Shown: one piece after another, positions 17,373 to 25,991 of the stretch
Layout of the letters: each line of letters starts with the position of its first letter
Numbering within the stretch: the stretch's first letter is position 1
Assembly (NCBI RefSeq): GCF_008035925.1
Contig: NZ_CP036264.1
Coordinates: forward strand, 2,267,409-2,331,408
Direction of reading: 5' to 3'
Length of the DNA: 64,000 nucleotides
DNA from: Stieleria maiorica
GTDB lineage: Bacteria > Planctomycetota > Planctomycetia > Pirellulales > Pirellulaceae
Notes under the pieces: model-generated
Seen by the model: the letters and a program-made list of their open reading frames with translations, nothing else
Database searches by the model: none
Told to the model about the DNA's origin: nothing
Made by a program: the position numbers and the translations under genes

Positions 17373-18635
17373 TCATGAGATCGCAGCGGGAAAATCGCTG
17401 TCGAAGTGGGGTTCAATTTCCGCGATGCTGGGTAGCCCGGCTCGGGCCAGCAATTGATCGAGTTGTTCTCGGCGTTGGCGCGGGTCCTGCGGTCCGGCGG
17501 TGGAGGGTTGATCCGCATCGGGGCCTCCGAGATCGGATCCGACCTCGCGTATCGTGGCGGCGAATCCACGTCGCCATTTCGCTTCGATCAGTTTGAATCC
17601 GATCACGACCAACGCGACGATCACCCCGATGGTGATGCCCCCGGTCTTCCAGTTCCCGGTGATCAACGCAAACAACACGAATGGCAAGCACACCAGCACG
17701 GTCAGCAGACCCACCAGCTTCGCCATCAAACCCTTGAAGGACTTGCCGAGTTCGCCGAGCATCATGGCCGGGTCGATGTGTCGGGTCATCAGGAGGATGG
17801 GGACCAGTGGGCCGAGTGCCTGAGCGGCGGTCATGGGGGTTCCGGCGGGGCCGCTGATGCGGCATTGATGCTGGTAGCCATCGGCCTCGATGCACTGCAC
17901 GTCCCAGTCCGTCCAGCAATGCGCCATCTCGCCTGCGACGGATCGGATCTCGCGTCGGCCCCATAGATCGATTCGGCGCGCCGGCACATCAAACAGGACG
18001 GCTTCGCTGACGTTGCGTTCGGCGGGCACGTCGTAGGCCGGCAGCGATTTTAAACGCGCCAGCGGGTCGTCTTCGTTGCGAACCACATCCGACGTGATTT
18101 CACCGATCAGGCGATGCTGGACCGTTTGGTCGTCGTCCACGATCGTCACCCAGGCAAAGAACTCGTCTTCGCCATCGGGATCAAATTCTTCGCAATGCGG
18201 CGTTTCCTCGTCCAACGTTTCACTACGGAATTCCAGCGGATCAACGTTAGCGTCGACGACTCGCAATCGCTGCGCACTGGCGTGGCTGATCGAATCACCG
18301 GCGGCGATTTGCAGGTCACACATCGAATCGGCGTACAGGATCTCGAACCCCGGCCAGGCTTCGGCGATCAGGGTGTCCAGCAGTTGCTGCGACCGCGGTT
18401 GGTCGACCTCGTCGTTTTCGCTGTACCACAGCAATGCCTGGGCGTCATAATCGATCACCGCACCGGCTTCGCAATCGGTGTCGAATTCGTTGACCGGTTC
18501 ACGGCCGGCCAGCCACTGGTGCAACGCATCCTGACCCCAGACCAGCTGACGCGCGAAACAAGCCGCGCCGTAGGGGTCGATAAACATGGTGGTTTCCCCG
18601 TCGCGAATCAACGCAATCAGTGCGGCCTGGATCAT
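17373..18635 (-). CDS. Unknown membrane protein (420 aa)
   Basis: I do not recognise the family. The N-terminal 280 residues are acidic and globular (IDYDAQALLWYSENDE, EFFAWVTIVDDDQTVQHRL), without a signal peptide. Two adjacent hydrophobic helices follow at about 310-352 (LLTVLVCLPFVLFALIT, GGITIGVIVALVVIGFKL), then a charged cytoplasmic tail with a helical segment (RREQLDQLLARAGLP). The topology suggests a cytoplasmic sensor or binding domain anchored at the inner membrane. The stop overlaps the alternative ATG of the beta-propeller gene by four bases, so translation may be coupled. The sulfatase gene ends 18 bases upstream on the same strand, so a three-gene unit is possible. Confidence 0.75.
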   Translation of the reverse strand: MIQAALIALIRDGETTMFIDPYGAACFARQLVWGQDALHQWLAGREPVNEFDTDCEAGAVIDYDAQALLWYSENDEVDQPRSQQLLDTLIAEAWPGFEILYADSMCDLQIAAGDSISHASAQRLRVVDANVDPLEFRSETLDEETPHCEEFDPDGEDEFFAWVTIVDDDQTVQHRLIGEITSDVVRNEDDPLARLKSLPAYDVPAERNVSEAVLFDVPARRIDLWGRREIRSVAGEMAHCWTDWDVQCIEADGYQHQCRISGPAGTPMTAAQALGPLVPILLMTRHIDPAMMLGELGKSFKGLMAKLVGLLTVLVCLPFVLFALITGNWKTGGITIGVIVALVVIGFKLIEAKWRRGFAATIREVGSDLGGPDADQPSTAGPQDPRQRREQLDQLLARAGLPSIAEIEPHFDSDFPAAIS

Positions 18636-18653
18636 CTTCGTCGGTCTGCTGGT

Positions 18654-20078
18654 TTACGGTTGCCAAGCGACACGTCCGCCGCGCTGGATGTGTGCACGAA
18701 GCGAGCGTTTCAGCTGGCTCGTGATTCGCGGGTTCTTTCCGATCACGTTGTGTTCTTCATACGGGTCGATCTCTAGATCATACAGTTCCAGCGGTGAGAA
18801 CGGGTCGTTCTGCATCAATTTCCATCTGCCGCGGATGAGAGCATGGTAGGCGCCGCCGACGTATCGATTGTTGCCTTCGCGACGGACAAAGTACAGTTCC
18901 CGGGGTTCGTCGGGCATCGGTCGGTCTTGCAAAATCGGCATCAAGCTGACCGCGTCCGACTCCGGGTCCCGCACGGCGCCGGCCAGTTCCAAATACGTCG
19001 CCGTCAGGTCAAACGTCAACCCAGCATAGTCCGATTCGCTGCCGGCGAGGCTCTTGTCCAGCGGGCGAATGATGAAGGGGACTTTTAATCCGCCGTCATA
19101 ATGGCTTTGTTTGCCCTCGCGCCAGGGCAGATTTCGCTGGCCGTGTGGAATTGATCCGCCGTTGTCACTGGTGAAGGCGACGACCGTGTTGTCGCGAAAA
19201 CCCAGGCTGTCCAGGTGCGTCAGAAATCGCCCCAGATGGAAGTCCAAGTGCTCCACAAAGGCGACGTTCAATGCCCGTTTTTCATCCATGTCGGGAAAAC
19301 GCTCTTTCGTACGGTCCAACCAGTCCGGCGGCGGTTGGATCGGGAAGTGCGGCGCGTTGTAGGGCAGATACAGAAAGAACGGTTGCTCGGGTGACTTGTT
19401 TCGCTCGTCTACGTAATCGATCGCCCATTGGGTGAACAACTCGGTCGCATGGCCCTCCGGTTCGATCGGATCGGCGTTGTGACGCATGAAGTTGATGCCG
19501 CCACGACGATGATGGTAATAGTCATCCATCATGTCACCCAGAAAGCCATGGAACAGGTCAAAGCCGCGTTCATTGGGCGTGTTGGGTGAGCTTAACCCCA
19601 AGTGCCATTTGCCGACGATCGCGGTATGGTAACCGGCATCGCCCAACCGGTCGGCGATCGTCACTGCGCCGGGGGCGAGGTACCCCCACGAATCCGGCGG
19701 CGAGGTCCGAATCACACCCGGCACCCCGACACGATCGGCATAGCGACCGGTCATGATCGCCGCACGCGTCGGCGAACACACCGTGCAGTTGGCACGCATG
19801 CTCGTAAACGTGATCCCTTGGGCGGCCAGGCGATCCAAGTTGGGTGTTCTTAAATCCGGTGCCCCCTGATAGCTGACATCGCCGTATCCCAGATCATCGG
19901 CCAGAATCAGCACCAAGTTGGGACGCTCTGTCGACTGCGCCGTCGCCAGCGATGTTGTACCGCCAAACGCAATCAGACTTGCCGCGGCAGTGAGGGCCGA
20001 TCGGACGAGTCTGCGTACCGATGGAGTCACCAATGGTCGGCGACAACATGCCCGGGCCAAGCCAAGAAACTGAATCAT
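18654..20078 (-). CDS. Type I sulfatase, exported
   Basis: This 474-aa formylglycine-dependent sulfatase has a basic N-terminus followed by a hydrophobic segment (SALTAAASLIAFGG), presumably a signal peptide. It shows the metal site (LVLILADDLGYGD), the Cys-x-Pro-x-Arg signature with Cys101 (CSPTRAAIMTGR), GKWHLG, APHFPI and the second metal pair (FTSDNGGS). Cys101 would be converted to formylglycine by a sulfatase-maturing enzyme, which is not in this window. It hydrolyses sulfate esters, probably of marine polysaccharides, in the periplasm. The full length is present. The gene is divergent from the unknown gene at 20275. Confidence 0.93.
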   Translation of the reverse strand: MIQFLGLARACCRRPLVTPSVRRLVRSALTAAASLIAFGGTTSLATAQSTERPNLVLILADDLGYGDVSYQGAPDLRTPNLDRLAAQGITFTSMRANCTVCSPTRAAIMTGRYADRVGVPGVIRTSPPDSWGYLAPGAVTIADRLGDAGYHTAIVGKWHLGLSSPNTPNERGFDLFHGFLGDMMDDYYHHRRGGINFMRHNADPIEPEGHATELFTQWAIDYVDERNKSPEQPFFLYLPYNAPHFPIQPPPDWLDRTKERFPDMDEKRALNVAFVEHLDFHLGRFLTHLDSLGFRDNTVVAFTSDNGGSIPHGQRNLPWREGKQSHYDGGLKVPFIIRPLDKSLAGSESDYAGLTFDLTATYLELAGAVRDPESDAVSLMPILQDRPMPDEPRELYFVRREGNNRYVGGAYHALIRGRWKLMQNDPFSPLELYDLEIDPYEEHNVIGKNPRITSQLKRSLRAHIQRGGRVAWQP

Positions 20079-20274
20079 CTCGATCCTTCCGTTAAAATTT
20101 CAGACAATGCTTGATCCTCTCACCTGGGCGCAGAAAAAAACAGGAGGTCGCTGCCCTGTCGACCGGACAGTGATCCCCTGGTGGTATGGAACCTAAACAC
20201 TGTTTCCGGGCAATAGTTTCTTCTCTCCAACCGCCCAAGTCAAATCTCGTCAGCGAACCACTCGCACACTTGAT

Positions 20275-20790
20275 GTGTTAACCGAGAACCCCAACTTTCG
20301 GATCAGGTTTGATGCCGGTCCAACTTGGGAACCCGCTCAATCGAATCTGACGTTTCATGTCGCCGACGTGACCTTCCGGCCAGGCGTCAATCGGACGCTT
20401 CGGTTGAGTCAAATGAAACAGCTCGCACGACGATGCACGGGCGTGCTGGAAGGTTTCAATGACGGCAATTCCGATCGTCAAGTGTTACGTTTGTTGCCGA
20501 AGCCGATCTTTCGATTCGGTAATTCAAATGTCAAAACCGGGGGCGATGCCGTCGACGGTGCCATTTTTGTGTTCGCCCAAGGCAATGATCCGGAGATCTT
20601 GTTGATCATCGAAGCGACGCTTGCCGAGGGGCAGCCTGTGTGGCGTTATGCCTTCGCCAGAGCATCCTCCGCAAAACTCTCCGCAGCGTTCGACGGAGAA
20701 ACGGTTTGGACCGCTAACAAATTCCCTGACGACTCGGTCGCTTCCGGTCCACACTTTACCGTCCGCCAAGCGATCGATTCGATTGACTAG
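20275..20790 (+). CDS. Unknown protein (171 aa)
   Basis: I do not recognise the family. The frame starts at GTG 20275 and encodes a mixed alpha/beta soluble protein without a signal peptide or cysteine pair; there is one Cys in ARRCTGVLEG. Strand-like segments (DGAIFVFAQGNDPEILLIIEA, PVWRYAFARASS) suggest a compact globular fold. The frame is clean, ends with a balanced composition and has no competing frame, so it is probably real. The TAG stop lies inside the arm of a long inverted repeat (20788-20808), so the repeat has landed on, or supplies, the end of the gene. Confidence 0.6.
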   Translation: MLTENPNFRIRFDAGPTWEPAQSNLTFHVADVTFRPGVNRTLRLSQMKQLARRCTGVLEGFNDGNSDRQVLRLLPKPIFRFGNSNVKTGGDAVDGAIFVFAQGNDPEILLIIEATLAEGQPVWRYAFARASSAKLSAAFDGETVWTANKFPDDSVASGPHFTVRQAIDSID

Positions 20791-21011
20791 CTGGACAGCG
20801 CCACTTTGGCGTAGCTACGCTCGCCAGAGCGTGGAAAACCCAGGGGATCCACCTTCCGGCGAAGGTAGCTACGTTCGACCGGCGATCCACAGCGTTTCTT
20901 CAGCAAAGTGGCGCTGTCCAGCTAGTGCCGCGTCCAAATCGGGACGCGGCTAGCGACCGAGGGTCTGAGAGGACCGATAGGACACATGCGACATAGAGGT
21001 CCTATTGGTCC
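20788..21011. repeat. Cluster of three nested or adjacent palindromes
   Basis: Outer arms 20788-20808 and 20904-20924 are perfect 21-base inverted repeats. They enclose a family C copy (about 20811-20876). A 9-base stem follows (20927-20935 with 20942-20950), then a 13-base stem with one mismatch (20971-20983 with 20999-21011). The cluster fills the gap between two convergent genes and could act as a bidirectional terminator. Confidence 0.8.
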
Positions 21012-21085
21012 CATCCGTCCGATCGCACCCAACTCCCTTCCATGCGGCAGTCACCTCCGGCGCGTTGATGATGAGAGCTCGAACG

Positions 21086-23083
21086 TCAGCGGCGGGCCAT
21101 CTTTCGTTGCTTGCGAAACTGGTTCGGGTTGGTCGCCTGGCCGGTGACTTCGTACAAGAACTGACTGGGGATCGTCGGCACGGGCTTACCCCATTTGCGC
21201 CGCGTCAGCGCCATCGAAAGCGTCAGTTGTTCTTGGGCGCGGGTGATTCCGACGTAACACAGTCGCCGTTCTTCGGCGATGTCTTCCTCGCGGCCCGATT
21301 TGACGCTGCGCGAATGCGGCAGCAAGCCTTCCTCCATCCCGACCATATAGACCACCGGGAACTCGAGGCCTTTGGCGGCATGCAGGGTGAGCAGCCAAAC
21401 GGCGTTCTGCATCGCCAGCTTGTCTTTTTCATTGCCCATCTCGCGACCGGAGAGGGCGATGTCGGCCAGGAAACCGGTCAAGTCGGCGTCGTCGCGATTG
21501 TCTTCGAAGGCGCCGATCGCGTTGGCCACTTCCCCGAGTGATGCCATGCGGTTTTGACGGTCTTCGGGCTCGTCGTACAGCCGGTTGATTTCATCGGCGT
21601 ACGCAGTCCGCGTCAGCAACGTGTCCATCGCCGCGGACAGCGATTCGCTTTTTGCCCGGGCGGTGACGTCGGCAAACACCGATTGCAGGTCGGCGACGCC
21701 GCGTTGGGCCGCCGGGGACAGATCGGCAACGATGTCACGGCGTTGCATGATCTGCCAAATGGACACACCGTCGGCCACGGCGTGTTCCATCAAGGTCTTT
21801 ACCGTTTTGGGGCTCATCCCTCGCGACGGCGTGTTGATGATCCGCAACAGCGACACTTCGTCATCGGGCTGATCGATCCATTTCAGGTACGCCACGATGT
21901 CGCGGACTTCGCGGCGATCGAAAAACGATTGGCTTCCCAGCATGACGTAGGGGACGTCGGCCTTGCGCAATTCGGTTTCGAACAGACGCGGTTGTTCGTT
22001 GGTGCGAAACAGGATCGCGATGTCGCGCGGTTGGATGTGTTCGTTTTCGATCAGGTGTTTGATCTCGCCGACGACCGATTGTGATTCTTTGGTTTCGTCC
22101 TTGTGCTGTGCGATCCGCGGCCGCACGCCGTCGGGGCGCGAGGGGCGAAGCACTTTGTCGTGGCGTTCGGCGTTGAACTTGATCAGCCGGTTGGCCATTT
22201 CCAGGATCGCGCCACAGCTGCGGTAGTTCGCCTCCAGACAGACGATTTTTGCGTCCGGCCAATCGTTCTTGAAGTTCAAGATGTGAGTCACATCCGCCCC
22301 GCGCCAGGCGTAGATCGACTGGTCATCGTCGCCGACGACGCACAGGTTGCGGTGCTTGCCGGCCAAGTGCTTGGTGATGCGGTACTGGCTGCCGTTGGTG
22401 TCTTGGTATTCGTCGACCAGGACGTGGTCGAATTTACCCGCCTCGGCGTCACGGATTTCCGGATGCTGGTCGAACAGGACTTCCGTTTGCAGCAGCAGGT
22501 CGTCGAAATCCATCGCGCCGCGCGTCTTGAGGCCTTCCTGGTAGCGGCGGTAGCCTGCCGCGGCCAAGTGTTCCTTGTCGGTCGACGCGACCATCGGGGC
22601 TTGGTCGGGATGAATCGATTCGTTTTTCCAGTTGCTGATGATCCCCAGCAAGTCCCCGGGCTTGAGCGCCGTGCCGGGAAGTCGCAACAGGCGGAGGATT
22701 TCGCGCGCGAGTGATTCTTGGTCGCTGCGATCGTAGATCGAGAATTTTGCCGGATAGCCCAGCGCGGTGGCGTGTCGGCGGAGCACGCGGACGCAGTGGG
22801 CGTGGAACGTGCTGATCGTCGGCTCGGGGCGTTTTTCGCCCCTCTTTTTGCGTTTGCCGGCATAGCCGAGTAGCTCGCCGACGCGTTCTTTCATTTCGCC
22901 GGCGGCCTTGTTGGTAAATGTGACCGCCAGGATCCGATCCGGAGCGGTTCCGTGGCGGATCAGGTTGGCGATGCGAAACGTCACCACACGCGTCTTTCCG
23001 GTCCCGGCGCCGGCCAACACCAGCAGGGGACCGGAAAGGGTTTCGACGGCGTCCGATTGCGCCGGGTTCAATCCGTGAGCCAA
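21086..23083 (-). CDS. uvrD: UvrD/PcrA superfamily 1 DNA helicase
   Basis: This 665-aa ATP-dependent 3'-5' helicase acts in DNA repair and in clearing replication blocks. All motifs are present: LAGAGTGKTRV (Walker A), AVTFTNKAAGEM, LVDEYQDTN, VVGDDDQSIYAWRG, LEANYRS, LLTLHAAKGLEFPVV and YVGITRAQ. The TTG at 23083 is chosen because AGGA lies just upstream and the frame before it is Arg/Pro-rich and runs into the next gene. The C-terminus (RRKWGKPVPTIPSQFL, then a short basic tail) is shorter than the Tudor-bearing tail of PcrA. It lies 35 bases downstream of the membrane protein gene. Confidence 0.93.
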   Translation of the reverse strand: MAHGLNPAQSDAVETLSGPLLVLAGAGTGKTRVVTFRIANLIRHGTAPDRILAVTFTNKAAGEMKERVGELLGYAGKRKKRGEKRPEPTISTFHAHCVRVLRRHATALGYPAKFSIYDRSDQESLAREILRLLRLPGTALKPGDLLGIISNWKNESIHPDQAPMVASTDKEHLAAAGYRRYQEGLKTRGAMDFDDLLLQTEVLFDQHPEIRDAEAGKFDHVLVDEYQDTNGSQYRITKHLAGKHRNLCVVGDDDQSIYAWRGADVTHILNFKNDWPDAKIVCLEANYRSCGAILEMANRLIKFNAERHDKVLRPSRPDGVRPRIAQHKDETKESQSVVGEIKHLIENEHIQPRDIAILFRTNEQPRLFETELRKADVPYVMLGSQSFFDRREVRDIVAYLKWIDQPDDEVSLLRIINTPSRGMSPKTVKTLMEHAVADGVSIWQIMQRRDIVADLSPAAQRGVADLQSVFADVTARAKSESLSAAMDTLLTRTAYADEINRLYDEPEDRQNRMASLGEVANAIGAFEDNRDDADLTGFLADIALSGREMGNEKDKLAMQNAVWLLTLHAAKGLEFPVVYMVGMEEGLLPHSRSVKSGREEDIAEERRLCYVGITRAQEQLTLSMALTRRKWGKPVPTIPSQFLYEVTGQATNPNQFRKQRKMARR

Positions 23084-23118
23084 TGAAAGTCCTTTTGGGG
23101 TATCGAAACGAGGAGCGT

Positions 23119-23730
23119 TTAGCGAAGCGCGTCGCGGTCGACGACGGGGTCGGCCGAACCGGTCGCCAGCAGCACCATGTTGCCTTGTTGGGGTTGGTTC
23201 GAATTCATCAGCGTGCGGTTGAACGGGATGTAGTAGCACGCATAGGTCCCCGTGGTCGTGTTCAACACATAGACCACCGACGACGCCAGGGGATTGTTAT
23301 TGCTGCTGGGCATATCGACCAGTCCCGTTGTCATCATGTACTCGGCCCCTTTGCCGGATCCCAAGGCGTCGTGAACGTTGACCACGAACAGCCCCAGAAA
23401 CTTTCCCAACCGGGGATACATGACGGAACATTGCAGCAGCCCCGAGTTGTGGTCCAGCACGAACAAGCCTTCCGCACGATCGCTGATGAATCCCGTTGCC
23501 ATCGAAAACTTTTCGCTGGACACCGCGGCGGTGGCGTCCAAGGTCGGCAGCTTCACCCCCAGCGGATTTGCCTGTTGATCCGCGCCCGCCGCGGCCTGAC
23601 GCAGGGCATGGGTCTGACCGGCGTAATACGCCGCGGCAAAGATCGACGCCAATGTGACAACGGCCAGCAGGGGGATCGACCGACGGCGAAGGAACGATCG
23701 CTGGTCAGTTTGTGGAGGATGGTCAACCAT
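23119..23730 (-). CDS. Membrane-anchored unknown protein (203 aa)
   Basis: I do not recognise the family by name. Residues 15-38 form a single membrane helix after a basic segment (FLRRRSIPLLAVVTLASIF), so the rest probably faces the periplasm. The domain contains repeated strand patterns (AEGLFVLDHNSGLLQCSVMYPR, SVVYVLNTTTGTYACYYIPF) in which F/YVLxxxTG is propeller-blade-like. The gene is the first of a two-gene unit with the helicase, but the cellular compartments differ, so a shared function is not implied. Confidence 0.72.
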   Translation of the reverse strand: MVDHPPQTDQRSFLRRRSIPLLAVVTLASIFAAAYYAGQTHALRQAAAGADQQANPLGVKLPTLDATAAVSSEKFSMATGFISDRAEGLFVLDHNSGLLQCSVMYPRLGKFLGLFVVNVHDALGSGKGAEYMMTTGLVDMPSSNNNPLASSVVYVLNTTTGTYACYYIPFNRTLMNSNQPQQGNMVLLATGSADPVVDRDALR

Positions 23731-23935
23731 AAAAATTCTGCTCCGTGCGGCAAGGATGGGGGGACAGGCGGTGATCGAAAAGTGAACCCGCGCTCCGGGG
23801 TCCGCGTTTCTGGGACGCGAGAGACGGGGAATTGTAGGCCAGCCGACGTGTCTTTACGATTGCGGGCCACGCGAGATTTCAATCCCACGACGAAAAATTG
23901 TCCCTGTTTGCATCACCGAGGTCAACAAAATCCCT

Positions 23936-25132
23936 ATGGGCATCAATGAACCCCTGAATCGAAAACTCCGCATGGCGCTCGTCGGCGGCGGACAAGGCTC
24001 GTTCATCGGTCGGGTCCATTCGATCGCCGCCTGCTTGGACAATCGCGCCGTCTTGACCGCCGGGGCACTCTCGAGCAACCCCGAGCGGGCCAAGTCATCG
24101 GCCCCGGACTACGGGATCGAAGACTCACGCGCCTACACCAGCTATCAGGAGTTGATCGAATCGGAACTGGCCTTGCCCGAAGACCAGCGGATCGATTTCG
24201 TCAGCATCGCCACGCCCAACCACGTCCACTTTGAAGTCGCTCAAGCAGCCGTCAAAGCGGGGTTCAACGTCGTCTGCGACAAACCGATGACGTACGACCT
24301 TGCCCAAGCCGAACAGCTTCTCGAAACGGTCCAAAACAGCGACGTCGTTTTCGCGCTGTCGCACAACTACACCGGTTACCCTCTCGTCCGTCAGGCACGC
24401 GCGATGGTGCTGGCCGGAGAGCTGGGTGAAATCAACGCGATCCGATCTCGGTACATCCAAGGCTGGCTGCGTGATTCGATCGAATCGGACGATCAGAAAC
24501 AGGCCGCCTGGCGGACCGATCCGACCAAAAGCGGTGCGGCCGGGGCGTTCGGTGACATCGGCACCCACGCCTATAACCTGGGCCGCTTCATGACCGGGTT
24601 GTTGCCCGAACAAATCAGTTGCCACCTCAAGACCTACGTGCCCGGACGACGGTTGGACGATTACGGCACCGCGGTGATCCGCTATGAAAACGGTGCCCTG
24701 GGAACCGTGACCGCGTCGCAGATCAGCCACGGACGCCATTGCGGTTTGGAAATCGAAATCGATGGCACCAAGGGCTCGTTGACCTGGCACCAAGAGAACC
24801 CCAACGAAATGTCCTTCCGCCGCAACGGAAAAGCACACCAGATCTTGGTTCCGCCGCCCGAACCGGAGTACCAGGACCGCATGGGCGCCGGCGTGTGCCG
24901 TTTGCCCGCCGGACACCCCGAAGCCTTCTTCGAAGCGTTCGCCAACATTTACATCGGGGCCTTTGATGACATGGTCAAGCGGGCCGCGGGGCAACCGTTT
25001 GACGGCCGCGATTCGATCTATACGAATTGTTATGACGGCGTCGAAGGCATGTACTTTATCCAACAGTGCGTCGCCAGCAGTGGTCAGGATGCCGCCTGGG
25101 TACCGCTGCGGCACGAAGCGGCGCGGCGTTAA
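23936..25132 (+). CDS. Gfo/Idh/MocA family oxidoreductase
   Basis: This 398-aa cytosolic NAD(P)-dependent enzyme has the N-terminal Rossmann fold (MALVGGGQGSFIGRVH), the D-K-P motif (VVCDKPMTYDLAQAE), where Lys is the usual catalytic residue, and the HNYTGYPLVRQAR and FGDIGTHAYNLGRF segments of the C-terminal domain, whose Asp/His are typical catalytic partners. Family members oxidise or epimerise sugars and cyclitols. The ATG at 23936 is the only good start. It is probably monocistronic; a palindromic repeat separates it from ispD. The substrate is not evident. Confidence 0.9.
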   Translation: MGINEPLNRKLRMALVGGGQGSFIGRVHSIAACLDNRAVLTAGALSSNPERAKSSAPDYGIEDSRAYTSYQELIESELALPEDQRIDFVSIATPNHVHFEVAQAAVKAGFNVVCDKPMTYDLAQAEQLLETVQNSDVVFALSHNYTGYPLVRQARAMVLAGELGEINAIRSRYIQGWLRDSIESDDQKQAAWRTDPTKSGAAGAFGDIGTHAYNLGRFMTGLLPEQISCHLKTYVPGRRLDDYGTAVIRYENGALGTVTASQISHGRHCGLEIEIDGTKGSLTWHQENPNEMSFRRNGKAHQILVPPPEPEYQDRMGAGVCRLPAGHPEAFFEAFANIYIGAFDDMVKRAAGQPFDGRDSIYTNCYDGVEGMYFIQQCVASSGQDAAWVPLRHEAARR

Positions 25133-25172
25133 TGCGTGTGGCCGGGTTTTCGGGTAGCCGATGGGTTCGGAG

Positions 25173-25250
25173 AGTCGCCGTGTTCTCCGAACTCGGCGAG
25201 CGCGTCAAAGCGGAGCTGAGCCCGCGCCGACCTCGGAGAGGACGGCGACT
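25173..25250. repeat. Inverted repeat upstream of ispD
   Basis: Positions 25173-25190 and 25233-25250 form an 18-base inverted pair with two mismatches. It ends 24 bases before the ispD start, so it could be a terminator of the preceding gene or affect the ispD leader. Confidence 0.6.
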
Positions 25251-25274
25251 GTCCATTTGCGTGAAGAAACCCTG

Positions 25275-25991
25275 ATGTCAAATTCCCCAAAAAACGTTGC
25301 AGTCATCTTGCCCGCCGCCGGCAGTGGCCGGCGATTCGGTCGCGAAGAGAATAAGCTGTTCGCGGCTCTTGCCGGCGAGCCGATCTGGATCGTCGCCGCC
25401 CGGCGTTTGCGAGTTCACCCGAGGGTGTCGCGGATCGTGATGCCGGTTTCGGACCAGGACCGGCCGCGATTCGAAGGCGACTTTGCCGATCACGTCCGGA
25501 AATTGGGGATCGAATTGGTCGCCGGCGGTGCGGAGCGAACCGAGAGCGTGCTGTCGGGTCTAAGTCATGTCGCCGAGGACGGTTCGGTCGGCTTGATCGC
25601 GATCCACGATGCGGCCCGTCCGTTGGTCCGCCGCGATGACTTGGACGCCGTGTTCGCCAAGGCCGACCAGACCGGTGCGGCGATCCTGGCCGCGCCCGTG
25701 ACCGCGACCGTCAAACAGTCGCTCGACGCGGGGGTGTCGTGCCGGACGGTGGACCGCAGTACCCTCTGGCTGGCCCAGACGCCACAGGTCTTTGCACTGG
25801 ACGTCTTGCAACGCGCTTACGCCAAACACCGCGGCCGGCCGGCAACCGACGACGCCGAACTGGTCACGCGGATCGGAGTCGACGTGGCGCTGGTTCAGGG
25901 GGCGCCGGACAATTTAAAAATCACCCATCCCAATGACTTGGTCGTCGCCGAGGCGATCCTGAAAACTCAAATCGAATCCCATCATGCCTGA
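25275..25991 (+). CDS. ispD: 2-C-methyl-D-erythritol 4-phosphate cytidylyltransferase
   Basis: IspD transfers CMP from CTP to MEP in the non-mevalonate isoprenoid pathway in the cytosol. This 238-aa protein shows the nucleotide-binding loop (ILPAAGSGRRFG with K in REENKLF), GGAERTESVLSGL, the catalytic HDAARPLV and the C-terminal TQTPQ-like segment (LAQTPQVFALDVL, TDDAELV, NLKITHPNDLVVAEAIL). Length matches the family. ATG 25275 is chosen; the frame upstream translates repeat DNA. The gene overlaps tyrS by 8 bases, so the two are probably translationally coupled. No other MEP gene is adjacent. Confidence 0.94.
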   Translation: MSNSPKNVAVILPAAGSGRRFGREENKLFAALAGEPIWIVAARRLRVHPRVSRIVMPVSDQDRPRFEGDFADHVRKLGIELVAGGAERTESVLSGLSHVAEDGSVGLIAIHDAARPLVRRDDLDAVFAKADQTGAAILAAPVTATVKQSLDAGVSCRTVDRSTLWLAQTPQVFALDVLQRAYAKHRGRPATDDAELVTRIGVDVALVQGAPDNLKITHPNDLVVAEAILKTQIESHHA

